Part shown: piece after piece, positions 25,398 to 28,370 of the stretch
Layout of the letters: every line of letters begins with the position of its first letter
Position numbering within the stretch: position 1 is the first letter of the stretch
Assembly (NCBI GenBank): GCA_964392615.1
Contig: CAYMRB010000073.1
Coordinates: 1 to 28,370, forward strand
DNA: 28,370 nucleotides
DNA from: CAYMRB01 sp964392615
Lineage (GTDB): Bacteria; Planctomycetota; UBA8108
Reading direction: 5' to 3'
Notes under the pieces: generated by a model
The model's database searches: none
Told to the model about the DNA's origin: nothing
The model's input: only the letters and a program-made list of their open reading frames with translations
Translations under genes and position numbers: made by a program

Positions 25398-26771
25398 TCA
25401 CTCCTCCGCCCCCTCCGGCTCCAACGCCGCGTCGAGGATGCGCTCCGGATCGTCCCAGCCGGTCTCGTCCTGGACGTCACGGCAGCGCGCCAGAATAGGA
25501 CCGAACGTCGGTCCGGGATGCATTCCGCGCGCGATCAGGTGGCGCCCCATGACGATATCGGGAGTCGCCTCTTCCTCAACGTGCAGCTCTTCGGCCCGGC
25601 GGAGAAAGAGATCGCCGGCCGGAAACTCGCGCGCGAGCGCGTCGGGCGTCGTGCGACCGAAGTGATCGGCCTGCGCGAGCCGGTAGAGAATCCGCGCGTT
25701 GACACCGGCGGCACCCAGGCGACGAGCCAGGCGACGATACGCCTTCGGTCCCGCGCGCCCGGGGATGAAATGCGCCGGCGCGAGGTGATGATGCACGAGC
25801 GAGCAGACCGCTGTGACGACATCGCTCGGAGCGCGCAGTCGTTCGAGAAAGGCCTTGGACGGCCCCACGCCCTGGCGCTCGTGATCCGGCGACCGGATGC
25901 GGCCGCCCTCCTCGATGGTCACCGCAGGCTTGCCGACGTCGTGGAGCAGCGCGGCCAGCAGCACGACGAAGTCCTCGTCCGCGTCACCGGTGCGCGCGGC
26001 GGCGGCTTCGTCGACGACGAGCAGCGTGTGCTCCCAAACCGTCCCCTCGGGGTGCCACTCGGGATCCTGCGGCACGTCCACCATCGCTTCGAGCTCCGGA
26101 AAGAACCGCAGAAGCTCGGTCTCGCGAAGGATCTCCAGGCCGATCGATGGCTTGATGCCCTTGAGCAGGAGCTTGCGAAACTCCTCCTGGAGCCGCTCGC
26201 CCGGCAGTTCCGACAAGTCGAGCTGCGCGCACAGCTCGCGCAGCTCCTCGTCGGGCGCCATCTCGAAGCGCGCCGCGAATTGGGCGACGCGCAGAGCGCG
26301 CAGCGGATCCTCGGAGAAATGCGTCGCGTCGGTCGCGCGGAGAGCGCCGGCGGCGAGGTCCTCGCGGCCGCCGTGCGGGTCGAGCGTCTCGCCGCTGACG
26401 ATGTCGAAGCCGATGCTGTTGATCGTCAGATCGCGGCGCCGCGCCGCCGTCGTGAAGTCGAGGTCCGGATCGAGCTCGACGACGAAGCCGCGGTGCCCTG
26501 CGCCGACCTTGTTGTCGCGCCGCGGCAGCGAGAAGTCGCAGTCGAGGCCCTTGACGCGCAGCACGCCGAAAGCGCGACCGATCGCGATGACCTCCCCGAA
26601 CCGTCCGAGAACGGCCTCGACCTCGGCCAGCGCCAGCCCGTAGACCTCGACGTCGAGATCCTTCGACTCGCGGCCGAGGATCCGATCACGCACGTATCCA
26701 CCGACGAGAAGCGCGCGGCCGCCGCGGTCGGAGATCGCGGCGGCGATGTCGCGAATGGTCACATCGATCAT
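25398..26771 (-). CDS. tRNA nucleotidyltransferase / poly(A) polymerase family with HD domain
   Basis: The frame is open to 27155, but that extension is antisense to the next gene and not protein-like. The ATG at 26771 begins the conserved head, MIDVTIRDIAAAISDRGGRALLVGGYVRDRIL; no clear Shine-Dalgarno precedes it. The 457 residues carry the class II nucleotidyltransferase signature: GGYVRD, the metal-binding SKDLDVEVYG, RRRDLTINSIGFD, LDPHGGREDL and EDPLRALRVAQFAARF. An HD domain follows (about 215-370) with LLAALLHDVGKP and VHHH. Enzymes of this type add or repair the 3' CCA of tRNA, or add A only, in the cytoplasm; CCA versus A-adding cannot be settled from motifs alone. This is the only clear housekeeping gene in the window. 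A divergent promoter region of 105 bp separates it from the propeller gene. Confidence 0.9.
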   Translation of the reverse strand: MIDVTIRDIAAAISDRGGRALLVGGYVRDRILGRESKDLDVEVYGLALAEVEAVLGRFGEVIAIGRAFGVLRVKGLDCDFSLPRRDNKVGAGHRGFVVELDPDLDFTTAARRRDLTINSIGFDIVSGETLDPHGGREDLAAGALRATDATHFSEDPLRALRVAQFAARFEMAPDEELRELCAQLDLSELPGERLQEEFRKLLLKGIKPSIGLEILRETELLRFFPELEAMVDVPQDPEWHPEGTVWEHTLLVVDEAAAARTGDADEDFVVLLAALLHDVGKPAVTIEEGGRIRSPDHERQGVGPSKAFLERLRAPSDVVTAVCSLVHHHLAPAHFIPGRAGPKAYRRLARRLGAAGVNARILYRLAQADHFGRTTPDALAREFPAGDLFLRRAEELHVEEEATPDIVMGRHLIARGMHPGPTFGPILARCRDVQDETGWDDPERILDAALEPEGAEE

Positions 26772-26876
26772 GGGAGGAATGTTACCGTCGCGCCTCGCGA
26801 GCGCCAACGGCCTCTGGTACGGTGAGACGCTCATCGAGACCGGTCTGCAAGCTTTCGCGGAGAAGAGAGGACGCCG
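26772..26876. promoter_or_regulatory. Divergent promoter region
   Basis: These 105 bases separate the nucleotidyltransferase (-) and the propeller gene (+) and must carry both promoters. I cannot place convincing -35/-10 boxes. AGAGAGG (about 26864-26870) is the ribosome site of the plus-strand gene. Confidence 0.4.

Positions 26877-28370
<1,494 letters not shown>

Overview
The window is a GC-rich bacterial chromosome segment with twelve protein genes, two of them cut by the window edges. I see no rRNA, tRNA, CRISPR array, insertion sequence or phage gene. The gene content points to Planctomycetota, as an inference from protein families: PQQ-like propeller proteins, a ThuA-like protein, secreted 6-deoxyhexosidases, a CotH/lamin-tail-domain giant with a dockerin-like end, dockerin-like repeats of the 'DLSDxVFTLNYLFxGG' type, and an ECF sigma factor fused to a membrane helix.

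Layout. 1-762 (-) is the N-terminal part of a membrane histidine kinase (two TM helices, PAS, HisKA). A 330-bp divergent gap follows. A tight two-gene operon (+) then encodes a secreted ThuA-like protein and a secreted GH95 alpha-L-fucosidase-type enzyme with a discoidin-like domain inserted in its N-terminal sandwich. It converges, with an 18-bp gap, on a penicillin-acylase-family Ntn hydrolase (-). Divergent from that acylase are a 1327-residue periplasmic-propeller hybrid sensor kinase with a TTG start, a 1783-residue secreted CotH/LTD/PKD/dockerin protein, and an ECF sigma factor fused to a membrane segment and a helical-repeat domain (all +). The sigma gene converges on a minus-strand block. 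In transcription order that block is a CCA-adding-type tRNA nucleotidyltransferase, a secreted nucleoside hydrolase, a Kazal-repeat protein with an N-terminal dockerin-like pair, a PQQ-like propeller overlapping or nearly touching it, and a GH106-type alpha-L-rhamnosidase. Divergent from the nucleotidyltransferase is a second secreted propeller protein. It carries a coiled-coil insertion and runs off the right edge inside an Asp-Thr/Ser repeat.

How the genes may work together (inference). Two exo-glycosidase types acting on 6-deoxyhexoses (fucose, rhamnose), a ThuA-like protein, a secreted nucleoside hydrolase and large surface proteins suggest scavenging of complex extracellular polymers. 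Two membrane sensor kinases and a membrane-linked sigma factor could provide sensing. No SusC/SusD pair, sulfatase or transporter is present, so the window is not a classical polysaccharide utilisation locus. The most unusual architectures are the sigma/TM/helical-repeat fusion, the Kazal array with alternating Arg/Asp at the predicted P1 site, the GH95 with an internal binding domain and an Asn-to-Asp change at a catalytic position, and the coiled-coil propeller with the Asp-rich tail.
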